In this document: piece by piece, positions 44,939-53,485 of the stretch
How the letters are laid out: each line of letters starts with the position of its first letter
How positions within the stretch are numbered: position 1 is the first letter of the stretch
DNA from: Cytobacillus stercorigallinarum
Lineage (GTDB): Bacteria; Bacillota; Bacilli; Bacillales; Cytobacillaceae
Direction: 5' to 3'
Assembly (NCBI RefSeq): GCF_014836495.1
Contig: NZ_JACSQT010000006.1
Coordinates: 62,001 to 126,000 of the forward strand
Length of the DNA: 64,000 bases
The notes under the pieces: generated by a model
The model's database searches: none
Seen by the model: only the letters and a program-made list of their open reading frames with translations
What the model was told of the DNA's origin: nothing
Translations under genes and position numbers: made by a program

Positions 44939-45012
44939 TTGAATCCTGAAATTTCTTTTAATATAATAAATTTAGAAAATTTATATTATAAAAATGAATG
45001 ATTATTCATTCA
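44939..45012 (+). promoter_or_regulatory. lcfB promoter with FadR operator
   Basis: A sigma-A promoter TTGAAT (44939-44944), 17-base spacer, TATAAT (44962-44967). Downstream, TGAATGATTATTCATTCA (44995-45012) is an 18-bp palindrome that fits the B. subtilis FadR (YsiA) operator. Repression relieved by long-chain acyl-CoA is expected. Confidence 0.85.
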
Positions 45013-45028
45013 GAAAAGAGGGAGAAAC

Positions 45029-46588
45029 TTGAATTTAACAAGTCAGCTTCACAAGATTGCCTTAGAAAATGGAGAAAAGAATGCGTATTATTTTATGGAT
45101 CAAGCAAGTACATATGCTGAGCTTGATGAACAAGTAACTAGGTTTGCTTCTGGACTTTCGTCATTAGGTATTAAAGAAGGTGATCATATTGCCTTGCTAC
45201 TGGGTAATTCGCCGTATTTTGTTATTAGTTTATATGGTGCGTTAAAGCTAGGGGCAAAGGTAATACCGGTAAACCCTATCTATACGCCTGAAGAAATTGG
45301 CTATATTTTAAAAGATGGCGATGTAAAAGCGGTGATTATGCTTGAGCAATTATTACCATTAGCAGAAAAAATGCATCATTTATTAACAGATATTAAGCAT
45401 TATATTGTCTGCGAAACCGGTCAATCAAACGGACTGTCAACATTGGAAGATAAGTCGGTGTACTCTAAATTGAAATCGTTTTCAGAGGTTGTTGCCAAAG
45501 GAAATGTTACATTTGCTGATGCAGATGTTACTCCTGATGATGTTGCGATCATACTCTATACCTCAGGAACAACTGGTAAACCTAAAGGAGCGATGTTAAC
45601 TCATCGTAATCTGTATAGTAATGCAAGTGATGTCGCGGACTATTTGCAGATTAATGAACGTGACACAGTAATTACAACATTGCCTATGTTTCACGTGTTT
45701 TGCTTAACGGTTGCTTTGAATGCCCCACTTATAAGTGGAGCAACGATCTTAATAGACCCTAAATTTAGTCCAAAAGAAATTTTCCGTTTAGTGGAAAAAT
45801 ACAAGCCAACTGTGTTTGCCGGCGTTCCTACAATGTATAATTTTCTTTATCAATATCCTGAAGGCAATCCTGAAGTCTTCCAATCTATGAGATTATGTAT
45901 TTCTGGAGGTGCTTCACTTCCTGTTGCGTTGTTAGAAAATTTCGAGAAGAAATTCAATGTGGTTATTTCTGAAGGCTATGGCTTATCAGAAGCTTCTCCA
46001 GTCACATGCTTTAATCCACTAGATCGTCCACGAAAACCGGGGTCGATTGGCACATCTATTATTCATGTTGAAAATAAAGTAGTTAATGAATTAGGTGAAG
46101 AAGTTGCTGTAGGTGAAGTAGGGGAGCTTGTTGTGAAAGGGCCAAATGTTATGAAAGGATATTACAAAATGCCTGAAGAAACAGCTGCTTGCTTAAAGGA
46201 AGGTTGGTTATATACAGGTGACCTTGCTAAAAAGGACGAAGAAGGGTACTTCTACATTGTTGACCGTAAGAAAGATATGATCATTGTTGGCGGCTATAAT
46301 GTGTATCCAAGAGAAGTAGAAGAGGTTTTTTATGACCACCCTGACATTGTAGAAGCGGCTGTATTAGGTGTACCTGATCAAAATACTGGAGAAAAAGTTT
46401 TAGCCTATATTGTACCTAAAAATGCAGATTTGACGGAGGCAGATTTATTGGCTTATTGTAAAGAAAAATTAGCCAAATACAAAATTCCTTCTTCTATAGA
46501 ATTTTTAGAAGAATTGCCGAAGAATACAACTGGAAAGATACTGCGTCGTGCCCTAAAGAAAAAGGTCTTGGAAAATCAAGAAGTATAA
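45029..46588 (+). CDS. lcfB: Long-chain fatty-acid CoA ligase LcfB
   Basis: A 519-residue acyl-CoA synthetase. Signature motifs are [13 protein letters not shown] near residue 178, GYGLSEASP near 320, [13 protein letters not shown] and the C-terminal [16 protein letters not shown] with the catalytic lysine. It has the fatty-acid family PREVEEV segment. The start is TTG, with GAGGGAG seven bases upstream and no in-frame ATG that preserves the N-terminus. The FadR operator lies 16 bases before it. Position after lplJ matches B. subtilis yhfL/lcfB, except that yhfK is missing. Confidence 0.93.
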   Translation: MNLTSQLHKIALENGEKNAYYFMDQASTYAELDEQVTRFASGLSSLGIKEGDHIALLLGNSPYFVISLYGALKLGAKVIPVNPIYTPEEIGYILKDGDVKAVIMLEQLLPLAEKMHHLLTDIKHYIVCETGQSNGLSTLEDKSVYSKLKSFSEVVAKGNVTFADADVTPDDVAIILYTSGTTGKPKGAMLTHRNLYSNASDVADYLQINERDTVITTLPMFHVFCLTVALNAPLISGATILIDPKFSPKEIFRLVEKYKPTVFAGVPTMYNFLYQYPEGNPEVFQSMRLCISGGASLPVALLENFEKKFNVVISEGYGLSEASPVTCFNPLDRPRKPGSIGTSIIHVENKVVNELGEEVAVGEVGELVVKGPNVMKGYYKMPEETAACLKEGWLYTGDLAKKDEEGYFYIVDRKKDMIIVGGYNVYPREVEEVFYDHPDIVEAAVLGVPDQNTGEKVLAYIVPKNADLTEADLLAYCKEKLAKYKIPSSIEFLEELPKNTTGKILRRALKKKVLENQEV

Positions 46589-46601
46589 GCAAAAAAATAT
46601 G

Positions 46602-46630
46602 TTGACAAAAGATTCTAAATATTTTAGAGT
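46602..46630 (+). promoter_or_regulatory. Promoter of S-box leader 1
   Basis: TTGACA (46602-46607), 17-base spacer, TAGAGT (46625-46630). The second S-box leader uses the same two hexamers and the same spacing. Confidence 0.65.
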
Positions 46631-46652
46631 TACTATATCAATTAAATAACCA

Positions 46653-46819
46653 CTATCTAGAGAGGTGGAGGGACTGGCCCTACGAAGCCTCGGCAACAGA
46701 CTTAGCATTGAAGTACTGTGCCAATTCCAGCAAGCTAGCATGTTAGCTTGAAAGATAGGAAGAGAATGAAATATTTATGAGCGTACGTTACCTCTTCCTT
46801 TTTGGGAAGAGGTTTTTTT
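46653..46819 (+). promoter_or_regulatory. SAM-I (S-box) riboswitch 1 with terminator
   Basis: The S-box core is present: AGAGAGGTGGAGGGACTGGC, then GAAGCCTCGGCAAC, GTGCCAATTCCAGCAAGC and GAAAGATAG. P1 is CTATCT (46653) with AGATAG (46753-46758). A terminator CCTCTTCC / GGAAGAGG plus 7 T (46791-46819) follows. High S-adenosylmethionine should stop transcription before the flavin monooxygenase gene. Confidence 0.96.
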
Positions 46820-46920
46820 ATGGCTGATTGGACGACCAAAAGCGATAAACATTCTTAGCACAATTGATAAATACATTATTATGCTTCTTTTGTAGAAGCG
46901 TTATAGGAGGTAATGGCAGT

Positions 46921-48315
46921 ATGAGCCATAAACAAATAATATTGAATGCATTTGAAATGACGAGTGCAATGCACAATTCTCATGGGCTATGGAAGCATAA
47001 AGATTCCAAAAGACATCGTGCCTATAAAGATATTCATTATTGGATGGAATTAGCCAAAACTCTCGAGAAGGGGAAATTCGATGCTGTCTTCTTTGCTGAT
47101 GTATTAGGTGTTTATGATACGTATAAAGAGAGTAAAGAACCTTCAATTAATGATGGATTACAGTTTCCTGTTAATGATGGAGCGTTTGTTATTCCCGCCA
47201 TGGCAGCAGTGACAGAGCATCTGTCATTTGCATTAACGGTGAGTACAACATATGAGCCACCTTTTGGGCAGGCAAGAAGGTTTTCTACATTAGATCATTT
47301 GACAAAAGGAAGAGTGGCATGGAACATTGTTACTTCTTACCTTCCTAATGCGGCAAGAAACTTTGGTTTCAAAGATATGATTAAACATGATAAGCGGTAT
47401 GAAATTGCTGATGAATATATGGATGTCGTTTATAAACTGTGGGAATCAAGCTGGGAAGATGGAGCGGTGATCGAAGATACAGAAAAAGGGGTATTAATCG
47501 ACCGTAAGAAAATCCATGAAATTCACCATAAGGGAGAATATTTTGATGTCGAAGGACCGCATTTATCAGAGCCGTCACAACAAAGAACACCTGTTTTATA
47601 TCAAGCAGGTACGTCTCCTAAAGGGCGTGCTTTTGCAGCAAAGCATGCGGAATGTGTATTTGTAGGTGGACCCACTCCTGAAAGAGTAAGACATTATACA
47701 GAGGACATTCGAAAACAAGCGGCTGAATATGGCAGAAATCCGGAAGATATTAAAATATTTACTTTTCTAACAGTCATTGTAGGTAAAACAACTGAAGAAG
47801 CGGAAGAAAAATTTGCTGAATACAACCGATTATGGAGTGCGGATGCAGCGAAAGCACAGTTTGGGGGCGCAAGCGGTTATAATGTTGCACAATATACACA
47901 GGATGAGTTAGATAACCCATTTGAATTTAAAGCTACAGAGCATGGGCATTATAAAGCGGCTTCATTAACGAAAGATGCAAAGAAAAAGCTATCGATTAAA
48001 GAAGCGATTTCTAAATTAGAAGGATTAGATAGAGACAACATAATTATCGGCAATCCAACAGAAGTAGCAGACCAGATTCAATATCAGTTTGAAGCCTCTG
48101 GTGTTGATGGTTTTAATTTAAATCATTTAGTAACACCATCAGATTTGGAGGATTTTATTGAGCTTGTTATTCCGGTTCTACAACAACGTGGTTTATATAA
48201 AAAGGAATATAAAGAGGGCACGTTAAGAGAGAAGCTTTTTCCTCATGGCTCGCCTCTTTTACCAAGTGGTCATCCAGGAAGTAAATATCGCAAAGGTGAA
48301 AAAATAAACAATTAA
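46921..48315 (+). CDS. LLM-class flavin-dependent monooxygenase (NtaA/SnaA/DszA family), S-box controlled
   Basis: A 464-residue flavin monooxygenase of the bacterial luciferase superfamily, NtaA/SnaA/DszA branch, which needs reduced FMN from a separate reductase. Typical segments are HYWMELAKTLEKGKFDAVFFAD, TTYEPPFGQARRFSTLDHLT, GRVAWNIVTSYLPNAARNFG, PVLYQAGTSPKGRAFAAKHAE and a C-terminal DGFNLNHLVTP (each in part). The ATG at 46921 has GGAGG about 11 bases upstream. S-box control points to release of sulfur from organosulfur or S-modified cysteine compounds; the substrate is unknown. Confidence 0.9.
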   Translation: MSHKQIILNAFEMTSAMHNSHGLWKHKDSKRHRAYKDIHYWMELAKTLEKGKFDAVFFADVLGVYDTYKESKEPSINDGLQFPVNDGAFVIPAMAAVTEHLSFALTVSTTYEPPFGQARRFSTLDHLTKGRVAWNIVTSYLPNAARNFGFKDMIKHDKRYEIADEYMDVVYKLWESSWEDGAVIEDTEKGVLIDRKKIHEIHHKGEYFDVEGPHLSEPSQQRTPVLYQAGTSPKGRAFAAKHAECVFVGGPTPERVRHYTEDIRKQAAEYGRNPEDIKIFTFLTVIVGKTTEEAEEKFAEYNRLWSADAAKAQFGGASGYNVAQYTQDELDNPFEFKATEHGHYKAASLTKDAKKKLSIKEAISKLEGLDRDNIIIGNPTEVADQIQYQFEASGVDGFNLNHLVTPSDLEDFIELVIPVLQQRGLYKKEYKEGTLREKLFPHGSPLLPSGHPGSKYRKGEKINN

Positions 48316-48332
48316 AATAAGAGGTGAAGATA

Positions 48333-49148
48333 TTGAAAAAAGTTTGGTTACTATACTTTGTTCTGACTTGTTGCGCTGTTTTAAGTGCATGTGGGGCTTC
48401 AGGTTCATCTGGGGAAGAAAAGAAAGAGTTGGTCTTAGGGGCGACAGTTCCTTATAGTGATATGCTTGAGCAAGGTGTAGCACCACTGCTTGAGGAAAAA
48501 GGGTACAAAGTAGAAGTGAAGGAATTTAATGATTATGTTCAACCGAATATTGCTTTAGATAGTGGGGATTTAGATGGTAATTTATTTCAGCATAAAGTGT
48601 ACTTAGAGAATTTTAATACCGAAAAAGGGATGGATTTAGTAGATATTATTTCTGTTCCTACAGCGCCAATTGGTATTTATTCAGAAAAATTCAGCTCCCT
48701 TGAAGAAGTGAAGGATGGCAGCACGATGGCTATTGCTAATGATCCTACAAACTTAGCAAGGGGTTTAACTGTTGCGCGTGATGCTGGTTTAATAGAATTG
48801 AAAGAGGAAATAAACCCTGTCAATGCAACAGTAAATGATGTCTTATCTAACCCGAAAAAATTAAAATTTCATGAAGTAGATGCAGCCCAACTGCCACGAT
48901 CTCTTGAATCAGTTGATCTTGCTGCTGTTAATGGTAATTTTGCAGTTGCTGCAGGATTAGATTTAACAACGGCAATTTATCGTGATCAAATCCCTGAGGA
49001 AATCCAAAATAGGATTGTTGTACGAAAAGAAGATAAAGACTCTCAAATGGCAAAGGATATTATTGAAGCCATAGAGTCTGAAGAATTTGCAAAAGTAATT
49101 GAAGAAAACTTTAAAGGTTTTCATCAGCCAAAATGGATGGGGGAATGA
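48333..49148 (+). CDS. MetQ/NlpA-type substrate-binding lipoprotein
   Basis: A 271-residue lipoprotein of the methionine-binding MetQ family. The signal peptide ends in LSAC with Cys20. The mature part has LVLGATVPYSDMLE, PNIALDSGDLDGNLFQHKVYLE and VNGNFAVAAGLDL (in parts), all MetQ landmarks. TTG at 48333 with GAGGTG eight bases before it is preferred to the GTG inside that site. No MetN ATPase or MetI permease is next to it, so it must use a transporter encoded elsewhere. It is in the S-box 1 operon. Methionine or a related sulfur compound is the likely ligand. Confidence 0.9.
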   Translation: MKKVWLLYFVLTCCAVLSACGASGSSGEEKKELVLGATVPYSDMLEQGVAPLLEEKGYKVEVKEFNDYVQPNIALDSGDLDGNLFQHKVYLENFNTEKGMDLVDIISVPTAPIGIYSEKFSSLEEVKDGSTMAIANDPTNLARGLTVARDAGLIELKEEINPVNATVNDVLSNPKKLKFHEVDAAQLPRSLESVDLAAVNGNFAVAAGLDLTTAIYRDQIPEEIQNRIVVRKEDKDSQMAKDIIEAIESEEFAKVIEENFKGFHQPKWMGE

Positions 49149-49177
49149 GTAAATCATCTTAATTTTTAAAAAAGTAA

Positions 49178-49206
49178 TTGACAAATATTGATAGATATTA
49201 TAGAGT
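49178..49206 (+). promoter_or_regulatory. Promoter of S-box leader 2
   Basis: TTGACA (49178-49183), 17-base spacer, TAGAGT (49201-49206), identical in both boxes and spacing to the promoter of leader 1. Confidence 0.65.
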
Positions 49207-49234
49207 GAATGATATAAAATTTAATATGATTTTT

Positions 49235-49383
49235 CTTATCCAGAGAGGTGGAGGGACTGGCCCTTTGAAGCCTCGGCAACAGGCAATTTATTGCACTGTG
49301 CCAATTCCAGCAAGCTGTAGCTTGAAAGATAAGGAGAGATAAAGAACGGAACTTTAACCTCTTCTTGTCGGAAGAGGTTTTTT
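49235..49383 (+). promoter_or_regulatory. SAM-I (S-box) riboswitch 2 with terminator
   Basis: The core matches leader 1 closely (GAGAGGTGGAGGGACTGGCC, GAAGCCTCGGCAAC, GTGCCAATTCCAGCAAGC). P1 is CTTATC (49235) with GATAAG (49328-49333). The terminator is CCTCTTC / GAAGAGG plus 6 T (49358-49383). The first gene starts about 210 bases later. Confidence 0.96.
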
Positions 49384-49591
49384 ATATTGCATGATTTAAT
49401 CACCAAGGGATGATCTCCTCTATACAAATGTTGCTTTTAAACTGATTAAACCTATTTGTTAAGTTGGAATTAATGTTGCTGATTGGACCTCCAAAGGCAG
49501 TAGTGCAGCTAGATAAACATCAACGGGAAAATCGGCAATGGTAGTCAACCATTGTCCACCAAAATATTGCGATATAAAGGAGGACGAAACA
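49384..49591 (+). other. Spacer between S-box 2 and the esterase gene
   Basis: No gene is seen. GCTGATTGGACCTCCAAAGG at about 49479 resembles GCTGATTGGACGACCAAAAG after S-box 1 (46822), so part of the spacer was duplicated with the leader. A hairpin CAATGG/CCATTG lies near 49536-49554. Confidence 0.5.
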
Positions 49592-50380
49592 ATGAAGAGA
49601 GTAGAATCAACTGTTATACCAGGTGCAGATTCTTTTTATTATGAAGGTGGGGACATTGGAATTCTTCTCATCCATGGCTTTGTTGGCACACCACAGAGCA
49701 TAGAATACTTGGGTGCGGAACTTGCAGATAGGGGCTTTACTGTTCATGCGCCAAGGCTCACGGGTCATGGAACAAAAAGCAGAGATTTAGAGTTATTTGG
49801 TTATGAGGATTGGTTCAATGATGTTGTTACTGCTTATAAGCAATTGAAAGAGACGTGCAAACAAGTCTATTGTTTAGGTCAATCTATGGGCGGTGCATTA
49901 GCGTTGTTGTTAGCTAAGAAATATGGCGAGTTGGATGGACTGATCCTGATTAATACTGCTTTGACATTACCAGATTACGAGCATTTAAGATATTACGATG
50001 AGAAACTCTATATTGAAGAAGGTAGCCCAGATATCAAAAATCCGACTATACATGAAATTACTTACGATAATATTCCAGTAAAAGCAGTCCATTCTTTACA
50101 AAAGGTAATGAGTGATGCAAGAAAAAGTTTATCTCATGTTCATTGCCCAATATTATGCTTTAAATCTATTCATGATCATGTTGTACCTCCAGAGAATACA
50201 GATCGTATTTTTATAGAAATCCAAACAGATCATAAATGGCTTCGCGTTCTTTACAACTCATACCATGTAGCATCCATGGATTTTGATCAATCCAAAATTA
50301 TCGAGGATACAACCGAATTTCTAGATACGATGAATAAAGAAAAAAAGAACACGGAATGGGGGGGCAAAGAGGTTGGCTAA
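49592..50380 (+). CDS. Carboxylesterase (Est30/YvaK-like alpha/beta hydrolase)
   Basis: A 262-residue alpha/beta hydrolase. The oxyanion segment is LLIHGFVGTPQS, the nucleophile serine is in GQSMGGALALLLA near residue 95, the acid lies in SIHDHVVPPENTD, and the catalytic His is in NSYHVASMD near 230. This matches the monoacyl-carboxylesterases of the Est30 type. The ATG at 49592 has AAAGGAGG seven bases upstream; the longer frame is not used. As first gene after S-box 2 it may unmask an ester before the downstream monooxygenase acts; this is inference. Confidence 0.87.
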   Translation: MKRVESTVIPGADSFYYEGGDIGILLIHGFVGTPQSIEYLGAELADRGFTVHAPRLTGHGTKSRDLELFGYEDWFNDVVTAYKQLKETCKQVYCLGQSMGGALALLLAKKYGELDGLILINTALTLPDYEHLRYYDEKLYIEEGSPDIKNPTIHEITYDNIPVKAVHSLQKVMSDARKSLSHVHCPILCFKSIHDHVVPPENTDRIFIEIQTDHKWLRVLYNSYHVASMDFDQSKIIEDTTEFLDTMNKEKKNTEWGGKEVG

Positions 50381-50522
50381 GTTTTTACAAAAAGCGATAG
50401 CAAAGAGAAAACAAACCTTAATCAACCTTATGCTCACTATGGATGAGATAAACTTCAAGCGACATGAATTGGAACAGTTAACACTTTCAGAAATAGAAGA
50501 GATTGTAAAAAGACTAAAATAA
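50373..50522 (+). CDS. FbpA-like small basic protein
   Basis: A 49-residue protein starting at TTG 50373, which overlaps the end of the esterase gene by 8 bases and has an AGAGG site next to it. The sequence KRKQTLINLMLTMDEINFKRHELEQLTLSEIEEIV (in part) resembles the Fur-regulated basic protein FbpA family (PF13076), with its basic helix and QLTLSEIE motif. B. subtilis FbpA acts in the iron-sparing response; here the gene is in a SAM-controlled operon instead, so its job may differ. Confidence 0.7.
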   Translation: MAKFLQKAIAKRKQTLINLMLTMDEINFKRHELEQLTLSEIEEIVKRLK

Positions 50523-50542
50523 GTCTCGTAAAGGAGAATTTT

Positions 50543-50710
50543 ATGGAAAAACAAATTGATAAAGATAAAATTCATACCATTCTCACAACATTAAAGGACC
50601 TCGAATATGGTTGTGTCACCATCACTGTTCATGAAGGAGATATTACCCAAATTGACATTACCGAGAAGAAACGATTTGCTTTGAAAAAGAAACAACAAAA
50701 TAAAAAATAA
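50543..50710 (+). CDS. YezD family small protein (DUF2292)
   Basis: A 55-residue protein that begins MEKQIDKDKIHTILTTLKDLEYG and continues CVTITVHEGDITQIDITEKKRF, with a basic tail. This is the DUF2292/YezD pattern, and the length equals that of YezD. AAAGGAG precedes the ATG by 7 bases. Members are often found in S-box operons of Bacilli for sulfur metabolism. Molecular function unknown. Confidence 0.85.
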   Translation: MEKQIDKDKIHTILTTLKDLEYGCVTITVHEGDITQIDITEKKRFALKKKQQNKK

Positions 50711-50735
50711 TGGAATAGAAAAAGGAGTGAGTTAC

Positions 50736-51056
50736 ATGCAGTTAAAAATTAGTAATCGAACACCGAATGTAGCTAAAAACCTATCGGGCTGCATGTACTT
50801 GAATCTACCTGATTTTCATTTTATTAGATGGTGTTGTCAATCTTTTAATATTAATAAAGGAATCTTCCATACGGTTGAACAGTCTCTTTATGAAAAAGGG
50901 TTACACTCAATTATTGTTAGGAGGCTGTTCATAATCGCGTTTTTAGATTTTGCCTCGAATCAAATTGAAAATCGAAACAATCAAACGAGAATCAAATTTG
51001 GCAAGGGTGGTTTAAGTAAAGCACTTGATGAGTTTTTTATAAAATATCATAACTAA
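50736..51056 (+). CDS. Unrecognised 106-aa protein in the S-box operon
   Basis: The frame has its own AAAGGAG site nine bases before the ATG and starts 26 bases after the yezD-like gene; the next gene begins 15 bases after its stop. I do not recognise the family. It has a Cys-Cys pair in FIRWCCQSFNI near residue 32, an earlier Cys in SGCMYL, a hydrophobic stretch IIVRRLFIIAFLDFA near 62-76, and a basic C-terminal third (TRIKFGKGGLSKALDEFF). No signal peptide. Its steady spacing in the operon argues that it is a true gene linked to sulfur compound use. Confidence 0.7.
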   Translation: MQLKISNRTPNVAKNLSGCMYLNLPDFHFIRWCCQSFNINKGIFHTVEQSLYEKGLHSIIVRRLFIIAFLDFASNQIENRNNQTRIKFGKGGLSKALDEFFIKYHN

Positions 51057-51070
51057 AGGAGAATGAAAAA

Positions 51071-52447
51071 ATGACGTCAAACAGAATGTACCTCAATGCT
51101 TTTGATATGAACTGCGCTGGACATCAATCACCAGGATTATGGACACATAAGGATGATCAATCTTCTACTTATAAAGACATATCTTATTGGACACATTTGG
51201 CTCAAGTATTAGAAAAGGGACGTTTTGATGCCATTTTCCTAGCAGATGTGCTTGGGACATATGATGTTTATCAAAATTCAAGAGATGCGGCGGTTAAACA
51301 AGGAGTTCAAGTGCCAGTTAATGATCCTGCTTTCGTTGTCCCTATAATGGCGCAAGTAACAAAACATTTAGGGTTTGGTCTAACGGTTTCAACTAGTTTC
51401 GAACATCCCTATGTATTTGCAAGGAGGATGTCTACGCTCGATCATTTAACTAAAGGAAGAATAGGCTGGAATATTGTCACTTCTTATTTAAATAGTGCTG
51501 CACTAAATATTGGACTAGATCAGCAAATCAGCCATGATGAACGTTATGAGATAGCTGATGAATATTTAGATGTTACATATAAACTGTGGGAACAAAGCTG
51601 GGAAGACGACGCAGTGGTTTTAGACAAGGAAAAAGGGCTCTTTACAGATCCAAGCAAAGTTCATGATATTAACCATGAAGGGAAATATTTCAAGGTGCCA
51701 GGTGCACATCTATGTGAACCTTCTCCCCAAAGGACACCAGTTATTTTTCAAGCGGGTGCATCTACAAGAGGGAGAAAGTTTGCTGCCAAGCACGCAGAGT
51801 TGGTCTTTATAAGTGTGCCTACGAAAGAAGCCGGTAAAGTATTAGTCAATAAAATTAGGGAAGCAGTAAGAGCGGAGGGGAGAGACCCAAGTGAGGTAAA
51901 GATCCTTTCTCTCGTCACGCCTATTATCGGTGAAACAGCGGAAGATGCTAGAGCGAAGTATGAAGACTATCAAAACCATGCGAGTTATGAAGGGGCATTA
52001 GCGTTATTTGGGGGTTGGAGTGGTATCGACTTCTCTGAGTATAAAGCAAATCAACCGATTGAGTATGTTAAAAATGACGCCATTCAGTCAATCGTTGAAA
52101 CATTTACGAATATTGATTCTACAAAGAATTGGACCGTCGATGACATTGCTAAATTTGTTGGTGTTGGCGGGATGGGCCAAGTGGCTGTTGGTACAGCCCA
52201 ATCTGTTGCTGATCAATTAGAAGGGTGGAAAGAAGAGACAGGAGTTGACGGGTTTAATGTTGCATATGCTGTCACTCCAGGTACATTCGAAGAGTTTGTT
52301 GAGCATGTGATTCCAATCCTACAAGATAGAGGGCTCGTAAGGAGAGAGTATGAAGAAGGTACTTTTAGAAAGAATTTATTTGGGTATGATCATTTGCCAG
52401 CACATCATTATGGTAAAAAATTTAGTAAGTTGACAGTGACAAAATAG
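51071..52447 (+). CDS. LLM-class flavin-dependent monooxygenase, second copy
   Basis: A 458-residue NtaA/SnaA/DszA-type flavin monooxygenase, a distant paralogue of the enzyme at 46921. Shared blocks are KDISYWTHLAQVLEKGRFDAIF, RRMSTLDHLTKGRIGWNIVTS, PVIFQAGASTRGRKFAAKHAEL and DGFNVAYAVTPGTFEEFVEH (each in part). AAAGGAG precedes the ATG. An FMN reductase gene follows after 13 bases, giving a complete two-component monooxygenase. YxeK of B. subtilis, which acts on S-succinated N-acetylcysteine, is in this family; the substrate here is not known. Confidence 0.9.
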   Translation: MTSNRMYLNAFDMNCAGHQSPGLWTHKDDQSSTYKDISYWTHLAQVLEKGRFDAIFLADVLGTYDVYQNSRDAAVKQGVQVPVNDPAFVVPIMAQVTKHLGFGLTVSTSFEHPYVFARRMSTLDHLTKGRIGWNIVTSYLNSAALNIGLDQQISHDERYEIADEYLDVTYKLWEQSWEDDAVVLDKEKGLFTDPSKVHDINHEGKYFKVPGAHLCEPSPQRTPVIFQAGASTRGRKFAAKHAELVFISVPTKEAGKVLVNKIREAVRAEGRDPSEVKILSLVTPIIGETAEDARAKYEDYQNHASYEGALALFGGWSGIDFSEYKANQPIEYVKNDAIQSIVETFTNIDSTKNWTVDDIAKFVGVGGMGQVAVGTAQSVADQLEGWKEETGVDGFNVAYAVTPGTFEEFVEHVIPILQDRGLVRREYEEGTFRKNLFGYDHLPAHHYGKKFSKLTVTK

Positions 52448-52460
52448 GAGGCGTCAGAAG

Positions 52461-53009
52461 ATGACAAATGTAGTAATAATATCAGGAAGCACATCAAATA
52501 ACTCCCGTTTAAACGGATTAGAGCAAGAAGCGATAGCGTTTTTAAATAAAAAGGGCGTGTCATATGAGCAAATTAGAGTAAGGGAGTTACCTGCTGAGGA
52601 TTTAATTCATGCAAAATTTGATAGCCCAGCAATTATCGAAGCGAATGAAAAAGTAGAAAAAGCAGATGCTGTTATTATTTTAACACCTGTATTTAAAGCG
52701 TCTTATACCGGTGTACTAAAAGCCTATTTGGATTTATTACCTCAAAAAGGCTTCATTGAAAAATCTGTCCTACCGCTTGTGATAGGAGGATCGTTCGGAC
52801 ATTTACTAATGATTGATTATGCATTGAAACCAGTTATATCCAGTTTAGGAGCAGAAACAATCCTTCAGGGTGTATATGTTTTAGATAAAGAGATTGAAAG
52901 AACAGAAGATCATCAATTTTTTGTCGAAAATCATGTAAAGGAAAGATTAGATAAAGAATTAAAGCGTCTGTATTCATTATTGTCTATGAAGGAATTACAA
53001 CTAAAATAA
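52461..53009 (+). CDS. NADPH-dependent FMN reductase (SsuE-like)
   Basis: A 182-residue flavodoxin-fold reductase that supplies reduced FMN to monooxygenases. The FMN-binding loop is IISGSTSNNSRLNGL at the start; ADAVIILTPVFKASYTGVLKAYLDLLP is the SsuE-type signature and VLPLVIGGSFGHL follows. AGGAGG precedes the ATG. It is the last gene of the S-box 2 operon; the terminator hairpin inside repeat copy 2 (53062-53103) lies just beyond it and probably ends the transcript. It could serve both monooxygenases. Confidence 0.92.
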   Translation: MTNVVIISGSTSNNSRLNGLEQEAIAFLNKKGVSYEQIRVRELPAEDLIHAKFDSPAIIEANEKVEKADAVIILTPVFKASYTGVLKAYLDLLPQKGFIEKSVLPLVIGGSFGHLLMIDYALKPVISSLGAETILQGVYVLDKEIERTEDHQFFVENHVKERLDKELKRLYSLLSMKELQLK

Positions 53010-53025
53010 CTAGAAAATACTCATT

Positions 53026-53292
53026 GAGGTTGGGACATAAGTATTCTAGTTAATGATTTATCCGAATGATTAGGAGTATCCATCTAATCATTCGGTTTTT
53101 TTTGTGTGATTTGAACCCTTATATGAAAAGAATAGTGAAAGGAGCGGAAGACACTCGACTCCTGCGAGAAATAGAGGGAAAGCGAGAGTACGTGAGCGCA
53201 TTGGAACGGACTTTTTTTGCAAATGATGTTTTAAGATCATCATTGTTATTGTTCTTTTTTGAGGTTAGCTCATTTTGTTATATCCCAGTCTC
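53026..53292. repeat. Dispersed repeat with terminal inverted repeats, copy 2 (267 bp)
   Basis: Starts GAGGTTGGGACATAA, as copy 1, and ends TTATATCCCAGTCTC, a diverged inverted end. The left part is nearly identical to copy 1, including the 12-bp CCGAATGATTAG hairpin and T-run. About 50 bases of the GC-rich centre of copy 1 are missing. It stands directly after the FMN reductase gene. Confidence 0.85.
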
Positions 53293-53485
53293 TCTTTTAA
53301 TTATTTGAAAAAACTAAAAAAACTGTAATTTGATTCGTTATCAATTGTTTTTTTATAGATAGAGTTGCATAATGGCTTCAAAGACGATAAATTTCAGCGA
53401 TTGTTTTACCACTACTTTTATGGGTAAAGGCATAGATTATATTAATCAATTGTAATTTTTTATAACCAAAATGGGGGTTGATGAT

